Shown piece by piece: positions 11,327 to 22,975 of a stretch of 64,000 nucleotides of DNA. Numbering within the stretch: position 1 is the first letter of the stretch; every line of letters starts with the position of its first letter. Source of the stretch: Armillaria gallica (lineage: Eukaryota; Basidiomycota; Agaricomycetes; Agaricales; Physalacriaceae). The notes under the pieces are model-generated. The model ran no database searches. It saw only the letters and a list, made by a program, of their open reading frames with translations, and had not been told where the DNA came from. A program made the translations under genes and the position numbers. The stretch is from positions 1,364,001-1,428,000 of the forward strand of contig JBANDB010000010.1 in the NCBI GenBank assembly GCA_037576215.1, in the 5' to 3' direction.

Positions 11327-11833
11327 TAGTGTACAGCCCGGGTAGCCTGGGTCATGCTGGGTTGCCGGGTTGGGTGCCTGCCGGGTTGGGCTCGGGTCAG
11401 AGATTTGAGACCCGGGGTATACCTGGTTCACCCGGATGACCTGGCTGTATTACTAATGTGTCACAAAAAACATCAAGTCATTTGGCTGAGTTGTTGTAAC
11501 TGCTGTCTCTTACTATTTTGGATGGTCCGCAGATGTTCAAATCCTGCACCAACCAAAAATTTGGGCTCATGGCAGAGGTTATGACGCACTCGGACGTCCA
11601 AAATCAGTTTTCAGGAGGTGCAAGTGCATCATAAAGCATGCGCTAGGTAAAATAATTCAATTTCGTGTATTAAAAATTTAATTCTCTATCTATTTAAATT
11701 AATCCAGGTCGGGTGACCCGGTAACCCATGTGACCCATAGCTTACCTGTGACCCATGTGATGGGTACGGGTTTTTTCCGGGTTCAGGTCAGGTCAGAAAA
11801 TTCAGACCCGGACCCGACCCGGGCTGTTCACTA
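11327..11833. mobile_element. hAT-type MITE, 507 bp, with 8-bp target duplication
   Basis: The ends are TAGTGTACAGCCCGGGT (left) and, on the reverse complement, TAGTGAACAGCCCGGGT (right), 16 of 17 identical. The flanks are tgtgttca (11319-11326) and tgcattca (11834-11841), an 8-bp duplication with two changes. Removing the element plus one repeat rejoins copia codons as RPDLVF-MAMALGQY, exactly as expected for copia Pol. Eight-base duplications are characteristic of hAT transposases. It is rich in CCCGGGT motifs near the ends and encodes no transposase. Confidence 0.85.
11476..11557 (+). repeat. tRNA-like segment (SINE-type promoter) inside the hAT MITE
   Basis: tggctgagttg (11483-11493) fits a tRNA box A. 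gttcaaatcc (11535-11544), 41 nt further on, fits box B, and the bases around it can form most of a T-stem (gcag with ctgc). The region reads like a degenerate tRNA and not a functional one: acceptor arms do not pair well. A tRNA-derived SINE captured by, or at the origin of, the MITE is the likely reading. Confidence 0.45.
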
Positions 11834-12493
11834 TGCATTCATGGCTATGGCCCTTGGACAGTATAACACTGCACCTACCTGGTCTCTTCTCTCTGCTGTG
11901 AAAGGTGTATTGAGATATCTTAATACCACTTCAGATTTTGCACTGGAGTATGGGGGTGAGTATCACAAGGAGAAAGTTGGACCTGATGCGGTTCTACGCT
12001 CGGATCTGGCTTTGATCAATGCAGATTGGGCCTCCGATGAGAGGGATCAGAAGAGCATATCAGGCTATGCGGTTAATCTTTTTGGAGGTTTGGTGTTGTG
12101 GTCAAGCGTAAAGCAAAAATCAGTCTCCTTGTCTTCGACAGAGTCAGAATACATGGGTTTGACTCATGTACTCAAGGAACTCTTGTGGATCTGAATGTTC
12201 CTGTGTTTGCAACAGCTGCTGATTCCTCATCCTTTCCCACTTGGTTCAGACAATCAGGCTTCTCTCGAAGTTGCTGGCTCTTACTCATCGACGTTGCACA
12301 TGAAGCATATTGACATCAGATATCACTTTATACGGGAACATCTTCGCACCTCGAATTTCACTATGCACTGGATACCCACTCTTGATATGACTGCTGACGT
12401 TCTCACCAAACCACTCACATCCCCACTCCATGCAAAGCACTGCATGTTCTTGGGCCTTGTGAAGAGATAAAGACCATCATAGGAATGGGGGTG

Positions 12494-12725
12494 TGTTGGA
12501 AGACCTAGGTTCTTATTTGTATGATTTACTTTACTTTCTTTTATTTGACGCATATTGTGCCTTTTTTAGTTATATGATTTTCACGTGATGTCACGGACAC
12601 TTAAATACCGGTTTTCCTTTCTTTTCCTCCTCAGTCGCTTACCCATTCCTGAGCCCTGAGGAGGTCAGTATATTTCTTGTTTACCTACCTACACGATTCT
12701 CACAGAAACTTATAGATATCTAACA
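12494..12725 (+). repeat. 3' LTR of the copia element
   Basis: A 232-bp block begins TGTTGGAAG and ends TCTAACA, the TG...CA inverted ends usual for copia LTRs (TGTTRG...CYAACA). It is preceded by a purine-rich tract (aggaatgggggtg) suitable as the polypurine primer, and lies 24 nt after the Pol stop. A TATA-like aaata and a pyrimidine-rich part lie inside. No 5' partner exists in the window because the element is truncated. Confidence 0.75.
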
Positions 12726-13570
12726 TTCATGTCTACGGTACAGGTACCTGGTCTAACAACCTATGCTCTCCACAGACTCCACTCTGCAATTCAATCTCAG
12801 GGCTTCAGCTCAAGGGTGACGTTGCTAATAGCTTCGTCAAAGCCCATGCACTCTGTGGACCTCTGCTCATGCATGTTGCCTTGTCTATTTGACATGTCCC
12901 TAACATTATGCTGAGCATATGCTGCATTTAAAGTACACCTAAATTTAAGATTTCAGGGCATATTTAAAACTTTGAAAAATCATCTTTGCAACCATTGTTT
13001 TCCAAGCATCTGAAATCCCGGTCGGAATTATTGCTCTTGGTGCCAATTCCAACATCACCTATATGATAAGTTTCAGTGCTCCTGAAATGTGATATTAAAA
13101 TGAGTGATTTTGGCATGAGTCTCAGGCCATTTCACATGTATGTTTCTGAGCATCCTGAAAACTGATGTTAAATCTTCTATTGTGAGTCTAATTTAGGCCT
13201 TCCTTGAACCTTCAATAGCATACATAGTTTAAGGGAACACATTGTTTATTGCTAAACCTCATGTATCTACCTAACAATAGAACAGGTTTCAATTTCTGTA
13301 TTCCTAGTGTGCGAGGGATAAAGACAAGACCGGCTGCCAGATTATGTAAAATTACATAATAGACCCACTTACAACTACTAGACTAATTTATACCTATACA
13401 GAAGCATATCCGATGGAAGTTGCCAATGGACTTCATGTGACAAGGTCACCCAAAACTGATACATATAGAAATTCAAGTCATTTGCAAAATTAACAACGAA
13501 AGGGATACAAGTACAACAACACACAAAGACGAAATATGGCCCACAGAGTTGTTAGAAGGAGAACATAGGC
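12726..13570. other. Intergenic, no recognisable feature
   Basis: About 850 nt of AT-rich sequence between the copia LTR and the first gene block. No convincing coding frame, RNA gene or repeat was found. Confidence 0.5.
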
Positions 13571-14230
13571 TCACATATGGGCACTGGCAGTAAGGATATC
13601 TGTCACAATCTCCTTCGTCTTATTAAACCCTTCCTGAGACAAAATGTCCAGATCCCACTCCCCTTCCAAGAAGTTGCGCGGTAAGATGCGGTTGGGATCA
13701 GGGCGGGCTTGATATTGCGGCTGAAGGGTGCCCGTGGCGGTGTCCCCACGATAAACTCGAAGTGATGTGCCGAGCAGGCTCAAACCCCGCAAGCGAGGCA
13801 GGGGACACTCTGGCATTATGGAGCTGCTCGTTAGCTGCCAGGCGGAAATCGGGCTTACCAGCCTAGCCATCATCCTTGATCTCAGCGATCAACACCGGTT
13901 GGCACTGCTTGTTGAATAACACAATAAATACGATAACCTCAACGGCCTCGAGGGCATTTAACTCGCTGGGAGGATGCTGCGGCGCGACGAAGAACTGGAA
14001 GGAGTCTGTTTCAAAGCAGTAGTTCAGCAGTTTGTCGTACGTGCCGTAGTATCGGTATTCAAAGGGCTGGTTCTGTTGACGACAGATGGAGAAGATTTTG
14101 ATCAAGCCTTGGGGCCAGTTAGTGTCCGTGGAGAAAGGCATGATCCTTGAAATTACATGTGTCAGCGCAATTCAGAGTTTGAAGTCCTTTGAGACTTACG
14201 AGAGCTTGAATATGAGCTGGCGGTGAACGT
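13571..14230 (-). pseudogene. Agaricomycete EIK-motif family protein, disrupted
   Basis: The main exon (from about 14151) encodes PFSTDTNWPQGLIKIFSIC, RYYGTYDKLLNYCF, FFVAPQHPPSE and VLIAEIKDDG, then CPLPRLRGLSLLGTSLRVY and LEGEWDLDILSQEGF. I recognise this as a lineage-expanded family of unknown function in mushrooms. The AEIKDDG string resembles the ExK half of a PD-(D/E)XK nuclease motif, but that is inference. The codon after DDG is TAG where the family normally has Trp, and the frame then shifts near 13820 before CPLPRL. The likely upstream exon (about 14203-14260, spliced with GTAAGT...CAAG) also has stops. It is therefore a pseudogene. It lies tail-side of the basic protein gene on the same strand. 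Confidence 0.65.
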
Positions 14231-14389
14231 CGTGGCCAAGTTGCAGTTAAACGAAACTGATCGGCCGTCCTTATTGCCCCGTGATATTCGCGTGATGCAA
14301 AAATTTGGTTGCAGGAAAATTAAAGATATACATATATGAACAACACACAACCATGTCCATCCATTCAACAGAAAAATGTAAATATATGC

Positions 14390-15448
14390 TCAACTCTCTT
14401 CTGTCAAACCATCAGTGGCCTATCTTGACAAATACAGAGGAATAACTTACCTTTGGTACCAGGTGCGGCGAGATGCGGGTCGATCTGATCTGGAACGGAG
14501 CCAGAGGCAGGAGTGGTAGGTGGTTGTGATGACGTCTGGAATGGCGATGGTGCAATGAGGGAGCGATGGAACCGCGCACGGAACTCATTAGTTGGATCCG
14601 GCGGCGGGGGAGGCTGCTGGTACACAGCGGTATTGTGCTCAATGTCGACGGTAAATGCAGGCGGAGGGGGAGGTCCACCGTTAGCCGCCGCTGCCGCTTG
14701 CTGCTCGTAGTGCAATTGCCGCTGCCAAACAAAGAAGGTTATTACGCGCCTGCACGGAAAGAAAGCGCGCACATACCTGGTGATTCCATTGATCCCACGC
14801 GTCGGCAATAATGGGTTCGAATGACGCGAGCTCCTCGTTCGACATGTTGAGAGTTCGCAGTAGGTGCTGCTTAAGCAACGGTGCGCAGGAGAAAGATAGA
14901 AGAAGGGTAGTGGCAAACGTCTGGCCGCCGTGCTGCTGGCCGTTCGGGAATGGGGGCTCATGCGGCGCCAATGTAGGCTGCTGTTGTGAGAGCTCGCCGA
15001 GCACTTGCTGGTACTGCTCCTCCTCGACGCGATACTGGACGTCGTCCATACCCTGGAGGAGCTCGTTACCCATGTCCAAGCCAAGCTCGCGCATCTTGCG
15101 TTGTTTTACAAGCTGACGATGCTTGCGCTGGCGTTCCCTCGCTGCAGCACGCACACGATCGCGACGGGCAATTTCGTCGGCGGTCATCTCGTGGGTGACA
15201 AACTCTGGGGCTGCCGGTGGTTGGGATTGCTGGGATTGCTGTACAGCTGGAGGTTGCTGTGATGTAGATGGTTGCTGTTGGTGAAGGACGACGAGGCCCA
15301 AACCTATTGCTCTGTCCCGCTCGCGTTTGCGGCGCTGACGCTCGGCGGCCTTTTCTCGCTTCACTCTCTGGCTGGGTGTTTCGTTTTCTCTGGCCCGTCG
15401 TCTGGAGCTGTTAGAAAGGGGAGTGGCTGGTGGCACGGCTTCCATCAT
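14390..15448 (-). CDS. Basic, glutamine-rich protein with bZIP-like N-terminus
   Basis: The model has three exons (15448-14777, 14721-14451, 14400-14390), introns of 55 and 50 nt with GT-AG ends, and 317 aa. The N-terminal third is highly basic (SRRRARENETPSQRVKREK, ERQRRKRERDR, then RRDRVRAAARERQRKHR), separated by a Gln/Pro-rich segment. The middle contains MSNEELASFEPIIADAWDQW, and the C-terminus is Pro-rich with PTNEFRARFHRS. The basic clusters suggest nucleic-acid binding or nuclear location, but no leucine zipper of full length is visible and no function is assigned. I recall similar uncharacterised proteins in other Agaricomycetes. The last 11-nt exon is uncertain; without that splice the protein ends a few residues later at 14404. 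The 3' neighbour on the same strand is the EIK-family pseudogene. Confidence 0.7.
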
Positions 15449-15714
15449 AGTGAACTGGCAATAAATTGTGATTTCTGCTGGTACGGTAGCGGTACCGTCC
15501 TGGATGCGCTGTGATCCTAGTGTGACCGGGACGTGCTCGTTGGCCGGCCTTCAGTGACAAGTTCGTGACGGGCAGTGACGGGAGTAGTGCAGAGGGTGTC
15601 ACATACACACCTACAAACCCTCAAAAAGGGACAACGTGGCATATTTCTCACGCCACTTCATTCCAATATTTCGCAATGAATTTATGTATTATTTAAAAAC
15701 AATGCTAAGCTGCT

Positions 15715-17265
15715 CTAGTAAATCATGGAAGACATATCAGAACGTATGCGGTTGTAGTCGAACAGTCCCTCAATACTTCCAAGAGCGGCCAAAGCGAACT
15801 AGAACACGGTAAGCAGACATATGACACAGCGGCGCAAGACACTTACATCTTTATCCCAGAGATACTTTTGCGCGACACGTTTAATATCAGCAACAGAGAC
15901 GGCATCGACGGCGTTCTCGATCTGCTGAGGCGACATCCTTCTTCCACTGGTGACAAGCTGTCGGCCAATATCCTCAGCAACCGCGGTAGTACCATCCAAA
16001 CTCAGCAACAAGCCAGCCTTGAGCTGACTCTTGGCGCGTTCAACCTCGACCTCCTCAGGAGAAATGCTCATTCTCGTCCATTCCTTCAACGTGTTGTGCA
16101 GGAGGTCGTCCAAGTTCATCAGGTTCTCGGATACCAGGTAGATTCCCCACAAACCAGTATCGGAGTAAGAGGTCGAGAAGGACAGGAACGAGTTGGCGAG
16201 GTTGTTGCTGGAAAGGATGTGCGAGAGCCGGGAGGAAAGGAGGTTGGAAGCGCCGAGGCTGCGATCCCAGTTACCGAAGATGGACTGCATGACCATCATG
16301 GGGAAGTAGTCGGGTGAACTCCAGCCGACACCTTCGACAGCGATGGCAATGTTGGCAGTAGGAATGGTATCGTCACGAACCCGGACTTCAGAGCCTACAA
16401 ACGTGGGCTTCGGGTGCGAGAGACGGCCGAGGGGTATGGGGTTGGTAGACACAGGAAGAGACGCAAAGTGCTTCTCGGCAAGTTTAACCAGTGCCTCGTG
16501 CTCAATGCCTCCTGTACCAACGAGTACCATGCGGTCAGCAGTGTAGTTGGTCTTGATATAGGAGGACAGATCGTCGCGGTTGATGGAGAGGATGTTTCCC
16601 TTGGGTCCGAGAATGGTACGGCCGAGAGACTGCCCTGTAGAAATAAAAATCAACACCGTTTTAAATTGGGAAAAGACCTGACTGACCTTGAAAGGCGACA
16701 GAGTGGAGGTGGTCAAAGACGACCTCCTCGAGCTGCTTATCGACCTCTTCCTGCTCCCTGAGAATAACGCCACGCTCCCTTTCAATAGCCGAGTTCTCGA
16801 GCTTCGAGTTTTGCAGAATGTCGCTGATGATGTCCATGGCCACGGGGACGTCCTTGCTGAAGCTTTTGGCGTAGTAAACGGTCTGCTCGCGGGAGGTATA
16901 GGCATTAAGATGGGCGCCAATGTTCTCGACCTCTACTTCGAGCGAGTGTTGTGTCCGTCTGCCGGTTCCCTTGAAAGCCATATGTTCAAGGAAGTGAGCG
17001 GTACCGTTCGTCTTGTCGGTTTCCGCCCTAGAACCCGCGTCAATCCACACCCCAACGGTCGCTGTCTGCGCATGAGGCTGGGATTCGGTCGCGACAGTAA
17101 GACCATTCGAGAGAGTCGTGATTTCTGTCTGGGGCCCGACATTGTGAACGGTCGCAAACGCCCGTCTATATGGTCGCTACATAATATAAGGATGGATGTG
17201 AAAAATGGAAAAAGAGGAGCTCTTACAGGAGCGCGAATGGCGCTTCGAACGAAGCGAGAAAGCAT
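15715..17265 (-). CDS. MAS1: Mitochondrial processing peptidase beta subunit
   Basis: The model has four exons (17265-17227, 17176-16687, 16634-15847, 15798-15715), three introns of 50-52 nt, and 466 aa, the usual length. The catalytic subunit of the matrix peptidase removes targeting presequences from imported proteins. [11 protein letters not shown] is the inverted zinc motif HxxEH (M16 family), and the distal Glu lies in the following helix region. [11 protein letters not shown] and the second M16 domain are present. The N-terminus ([13 protein letters not shown], then RPYRRAFAT) is itself a basic mitochondrial presequence. The first ATG at 17265 is used because it opens that presequence. 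Splicing is supported by exact restoration of conserved text at each junction (for example AFQ-GQSLGR). A CCAAT box lies upstream. No defects are seen. Confidence 0.95.
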
Positions 17266-17390
17266 GATGGATGACGCCGACGACGACCAGCGAGGTTGAA
17301 AAGATGTGTGAGCTGTTCCGGGCGTCAACGGAATTATCCCGCTGTCTCCGGCTTGCGCCGGCACCGATTACCTGACATCTTTCTGGACGC

Positions 17391-17397
17391 TGATTGG
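17391..17397 (-). promoter_or_regulatory. CCAAT box of the MAS1 homologue
   Basis: On the minus strand this reads CCAATCA, the core bound by the fungal HAP complex, which activates nuclear genes for mitochondrial proteins. It lies about 126 nt upstream of the start codon at 17265, a typical distance. The assignment rests on motif and position only. Confidence 0.4.
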
Positions 17398-17399
17398 TT

Positions 17400-18464
17400 G
17401 GACTCGGGTAGGCTCACAAAGTTCATCCGATTCATGTATTTGCTGGGGATACGTATATAACTACTACGAAAGCCGTACTGCCGTATCCACACCTTTATCG
17501 ATGCTAGCGTGACAAAATCCGATTCCTGACATACACAATGGAGTTATCACGGACACAGTTTGTGCTGCGAGCAAAGGATCATTTCGATAAGTGATGCGTG
17601 ATGCTTCGCGTAAACGCTGAGACTACCTGTTCAGGCTTGATGAGGGAAAATAGCTAGAGAATGACCGCAAAACCATCTGCACCCTAGACTCGGAACGCAG
17701 CCAGCAGAAGCGTTCACTGAACAGAGTCTGCCAAGTCCGACTATGGTTCTCGTACGGACCCGCATTAACTGCGAACATGTGATGGAAGTACCTGTGATGC
17801 CAATGAAACTTGGAAGATTATCGTTCCTTGGACCTTGATGATTTCGCCAAGATGGTATCATTTGGATTGAGGGGGCGCCGCTGCACCACAAGAAAATATT
17901 CAAGCAAGATATGATACGTAACCGCATATTTGTTCGGGCTGCAGAAGCCGCGCATTAAGATAGACAAGAGTTCTACTGCGGAATGGGTGCATCCCGTAAA
18001 GTATTCCGTTTGGTGGATATAACTGAGCTAGAAGACAGAGTATTCACCGAGCGAACCCGTAGGCAGATACCGACGATAGAGTTCTCGTATGTAAGATTGC
18101 CTTGGAATAACAAGAAGTAAAAGAAGAAGCAAGTGGACTTGAGAATCCGGAACGAAGGGTCGATGTGTCCCAAAAAGGCAATCACGCTTGGCAACTTTCT
18201 CACAGTTGGTCGACACAGGGCCTTCGACTTTCTCAACACCCCACCGGTCGGCACCTCAAGGTTAGACTCCCCATTTTCTCTGTTTGCGCGCTGGAGGCAT
18301 GGTCGAACGTATAAACCAAGAACGAGATCCATCAGGACGGTATTTTGGATGGATGGCTCAAAGTCTGGTTGGATGACGCTGCGAAAATTTTCATTCGACT
18401 TGCTTCCTGCACCAAACTTGCTGTGGTAGAAACGCGCTAACCCTCGACTTTGCAGATATTCCCT
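17400..18464. other. Intergenic region between divergent MAS1 and RPL25
   Basis: About 1.06 kb without a supported gene. It must contain the promoters of both divergent genes. Just before the RPL25 ATG, gctaaccctcgactttgcag (18437-18456) looks like the branch point and acceptor of a 5'UTR intron, or alternatively an AACCCT-type ribosomal-protein promoter element. The donor could not be fixed. Confidence 0.4.
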
Positions 18465-19151
<687 letters not shown>

Positions 19152-19492
19152 GTAGTACATTTTTGTATGCGCTGGGACCCAATATGCATATGAGTGACTG
19201 CCATTTTATTTTGAGAAAGATAAATAAATTATCCGGATTGGTTCCGAACTACGTATTTGTTCCTGTTTCGTTGCTATGATATTAGAAGCCGAGATGTTGT
19301 CACAGATGTCACATTCTGATCTCTTTTCGCCGCTCTTTCTTCTGGTTGGCGTCGTCTTTGACTTTTTGGCATTTACGCCACTTTCTCGTCCGCTCGTGCA
19401 GCCCCCACGCTCCTTCCCTTACCCGCCTTACCACTGGCAGTCTTATTTCTCCAGCTGTCCAGCGACAGCGACAGCAACCCATAATCCTCTCC

Positions 19493-22400
19493 ATGCCACC
19501 CATTCTGCATATTTATTCTCTTCTTCTCTTCATCGTGCTCCTCGCTGTTCATGCCGACGCTCTTCACGCCTCTTACCAACGCTCTCATGCACGTCGTTCT
19601 CTTTTGAATAAGCGGCAGATCCTTGACCTGGACATTGGTGCGTTGCTGGCCTTGTTTTCTGTTCACAATTCTCACATATACCAGGCGCCGGCACTTCCGC
19701 CAGCGACGGTACTACTAGTCAGACGTCGTCCGACTTCGTCTCTAGCATCATTCAGAGTACCGTTGGCGGCACTTCGGATACGGGCTCCAGCAGCATCAAT
19801 CTCAGTATTTTGCCTCCATCCTCGACACCCCCACCAGACACATCATCACCGTCAACAGAGGCATCAACAGTGTCGACGACTGATTCATCCACGTCGGCGA
19901 CATCGTCCGTTGATTCCGCCACCCTGACCACGGCGTCCACGACCGATTCATCGGCTTCCTCTTCCTCTACACTCAGCCAAGAAACTGCTTCTGCGACCTC
20001 GACCTCGGCCACGTCTACTGGTGAATCTTCCACGTCTTCTGATTCCAGTGTTGTCTCCACTCATACCAGTGACCTCCTTCCATCAGATACCGCCACGTCA
20101 CTGGAATCGAGCTCAACAGGCTCTACTTCATCGACTGATTCATCGCAAACATCTACCGCGGCACCCGTAACAGATTCCACGGCCTCCATCACTTCGACTG
20201 ATGTGAATTCTGCCTCCAGTACTGCCCCATCTGGAGACTCGACCACTTCATCTGTAGAATCGACCGCTACCTCTGATTTTAGTTCTGCTGTCCCTGTCAA
20301 TACGGATACATCAGCCTCGACCCCTACCGCCGCATCCACCTCTGATAGCGGAGTCACCAGCTCCGCTGACGCTTCGTCAACTGCACCAGCATCTGCGTCG
20401 TCTCCCGACAGTGGTAGCACAGCTAGTTCTCCCGATTCTGCCTCGTCGAGCGCAACACAGGCACTCCCTTCCACTTCGGATGGATCTACTTCAACCACCG
20501 CTATCGACTCGTCAACCAGTGATGTTTCGGCCTCCTCATCAACAAGCAATGCAGCGCTGACTTCTTCGGCCGATTCACCGGCATCAACTTCTTCAGATGG
20601 GAGTAGCGTCACACAGTCAAGCAGTGCAGAGGCACCAACTTCCACATCCTCAGATGGCGAGATTCCAAGTAGTGCTCCGAGTCCTTCCCAGTCATCGACA
20701 GGTTCGGATGTGTCAGTATCGACCTCAGATGCGCCGACTCCCGCGTCTTCGGACAGTGCTAGTGCTACCTTCTCTAGTCCTCCCGAGTCGACGTCCAATG
20801 CACCTGTGACTACGACGTCGGATGGGAGTTCCGTGGCGCAGAGTGGGACCGCCTCTGCTACTGATAGCATCCCAGTCACTCAGAGCGCATCACCAACCGA
20901 TAGTGCTCCGGTGACGAGTGCGACCGCCTCTGCTACTGAAAGTGTTCCCGTCACCCAGAGCGCATCACCAACCGATAGTACACCAGTCACACAAAGCGCA
21001 AGCGCCTCTACTACTGACAGTGTCCCAGTCACTCAGAGCGCATCACCAAGCGATAGTGCTCCGGTGACGCAGAGTGCGACCGCCTCTGCTACTGATAGTG
21101 TTCCCGTTACCCAGAGCGCATCACCAACCGATAGTGCACCAGTGACGCAAAGCGCAAGTGCCTCTACCACTGATAGCGTTCCAGTCACTCAGAGCGCATC
21201 CGCAACCGATAGTGCACCAGTGACACAAAGCGCCAGCGCCTCTGTCACTGAAAGTGCTTCAGCATCTGCGACGCAGACGGCAAGCGTTTCTGCCACTGAT
21301 AGTGCATCCGTCTCTCAGAGCGGAACCGCCTCTGCATCGGACAGCGTTTCAGCGACACAATCCGCGAGCGTCTCCGCTACAGATAGTGTTTCGGGGACAC
21401 AGTCCGCAAGTGTTTCTGCTACGGAGAGCGTGTCGGCCTCTCAGAGTGAAAGCGTGTCGGTCACTCAGAGCGAAAGCGTTTCTGTTACGCAGAGTGTGTC
21501 GGTTTCCCAGAGCGGTAGTGTTTCTGTTACGGAGAGTGTGTCGGTGACGCAGAGTGGTAGTGTGTCCGTTACGGAGAGCGTCTCGGCGTCCCAGACGGTA
21601 TCGGAGAGCGTTTCAGTAACACAAAGTGCCAGTGTTTCTGCTTCCGGCAGTGTATCTGTCACTCAGAGCGGCAGCGACTCTATTTCAGCATCGTCGAGTG
21701 CCAGTGCAAGCGAATCTGTATCTGCCTCGTCGACTGGTAGTGCAAGTCATTCTATCATCAGTGAGACGTACACCAACACGGCCACGTTATCGTCCTCCAC
21801 CATCACATTCCCTTCCGGCACCAGCACTCCAGAGACTGCTACCATCACCTCCTCTGTATTCAGTGTGAGCGTAACGACGACCACCGAATATCAAGTGCCA
21901 TCAGATCTCAGCTTTGTGTTGACGGCATCCTCGCTCCAGATCGACCAACCCACAACGACGTCCTCCCAGAGCTTTTCTAATCCCGACCAGGTCACTACCA
22001 GCATCCCGGATATTCAGAGTACACCTGCGACGACATTTAGCGCTGCCAGTCTCCCTACCAACCTCCCGTCGAGGATTTTCCCCAAAAACAGCATGTCAGG
22101 AGATGAGGATCTCACCGGGTATACCTTCATCAGCATCGCGTTCTCGACTGCTACGTTGGGTTGGGTTTATGTCACGCAGAATTCTCTTACATCAAGCCAA
22201 ATCCTGGCTTACACGCCTGCCATTTTAGTAAATGCGCTTGGACTAGCGAGTACGTTAATCATCTGCAATGTTCTGAACAGATGCTAACATTCATACATTC
22301 ACAGATGATCAAGTAATGTCATGGTGTCTCCAAGTCAACATTCCATCTGGATACCAGGATTCGTCCGACGCCGCCTTGTTACAGACCATGTGGACCGGGT

Positions 22401-22975
22401 ACATCCCTTCAAGTAGTGTTGACCCGCTTGCGTCTCTCCTCCGTGTCTCGTCGTCCCAACTCTATACCGACAATACGGACCCCGTCGCTCAAGAGCTCGC
22501 CTCCCAAATCCAAAGTGCCGTTTCACTCTTCTCCGTCTCCGACCCCAATTCCTCCGGATCTACTGGCTCTTCCAGTCCTGCTTCTGGAAGCACGTCGACA
22601 GATACAACCCGCCAAGACGCTATTATTGGCGTTGTCAGCGCGCTGGGCGCGATCGCTGTTCTGGTTCTTCTCTTCCTCGTCTACCGCACTGTGCAGCGTC
22701 GCCGGGAGCTCGCGCACCGTAGGCTCTCTGATCCACCCGATACGGTGGGTATCCGGCCAGCGGGAAGAGACTTTGACCAGGACACTGTCGGTGGGCAGAG
22801 GCGGAGAAGTTTCTTCTATGCGGAGGATTCGCTCAGAGGCTTCCAGGGAGACCGTCCTGTTGAGGACAGTTACGACGCACGGACAACCAGCCCTTCGGCC
22901 ATGACCCAGCGAAGGACCGTCATGCCTTCTGCGATCTCGGCGCCAATCTTGAGAGAGAGCAGTATGAACTGGTGA
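19493..22975 (+). CDS. MSB2: Msb2-type signalling mucin
   Basis: The model has three exons (19493-19637, 19685-22249, 22305-22975), introns of 47 and 55 nt, and 1126 aa. Msb2 is a plasma-membrane mucin that senses surface or osmotic cues and feeds the Cdc42-MAPK (filamentation/Hog) pathways. An N-terminal signal peptide (LLLFIVLLAVHADA) is followed by NKRQ, a Kex2-like site. A Ser/Thr-rich ectodomain of about 700 residues follows, with imperfect repeats from about residue 440 to 735. The conserved membrane-proximal region then shows FISIAFSTATLGWVYVTQN, SQILAYTPAILVNAL, QVNIPSGY and LLQTMWTGYIPSSSVDPLAS. One membrane segment lies at about 1008-1029 (IIGVVSALGAIAVLVLLFLV), with a basic tail of about 97 residues. 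Frame is kept through both splices. The assignment rests on architecture and the membrane-proximal motifs. Confidence 0.85.
20860..21740 (+). repeat. Degenerate tandem repeats in the mucin ectodomain
   Basis: About 20-residue units with the core DSxPVTQSAS repeat from 20860 to about 21250, in alternating forms that make a higher period of about 120 nt. They merge into shorter SVSVTQSGS-type units up to about 21740. Such Ser/Thr arrays are O-glycosylated in Msb2-like proteins and often vary in copy number between strains. Confidence 0.8.

Larger units (their letters stand above)
10940..12470 (+). pseudogene. Ty1/copia Pol remnant (reverse transcriptase end and RNase H)
   Basis: The piece starts within reverse transcriptase: HVDDGLTATNS corresponds to the YVDD active-site motif. 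LWLSQKHFVMDLLEMHNM and YQSLTGSYIYLTVTTRPDL follow. After a 507-bp insertion (11327-11833) it continues as MAMALGQYNTAP, then RNase H with INADWASDERDQKSISGY and SLSSTESEYMGL, and ends with HIDIRYHFIREHL and TADVLTKPL. In-frame stops occur near 11014, 11086 and 12192. Everything 5' of the reverse transcriptase is missing, so the element is 5'-truncated next to the gypsy element. Confidence 0.85.

Noticed and set aside
14811..15514. Plus-strand frames antisense to the basic protein gene
   Set aside because: The minus-strand model has clean splicing and biased composition; the plus frames overlap each other and show no family features.
20061..20879. 272-codon open frame antisense to the mucin
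   Set aside because: It mirrors the Ser/Thr-rich repeats of the mucin, is full of acidic low-complexity residues, and has no start context or domain. It is a shadow of codon bias.
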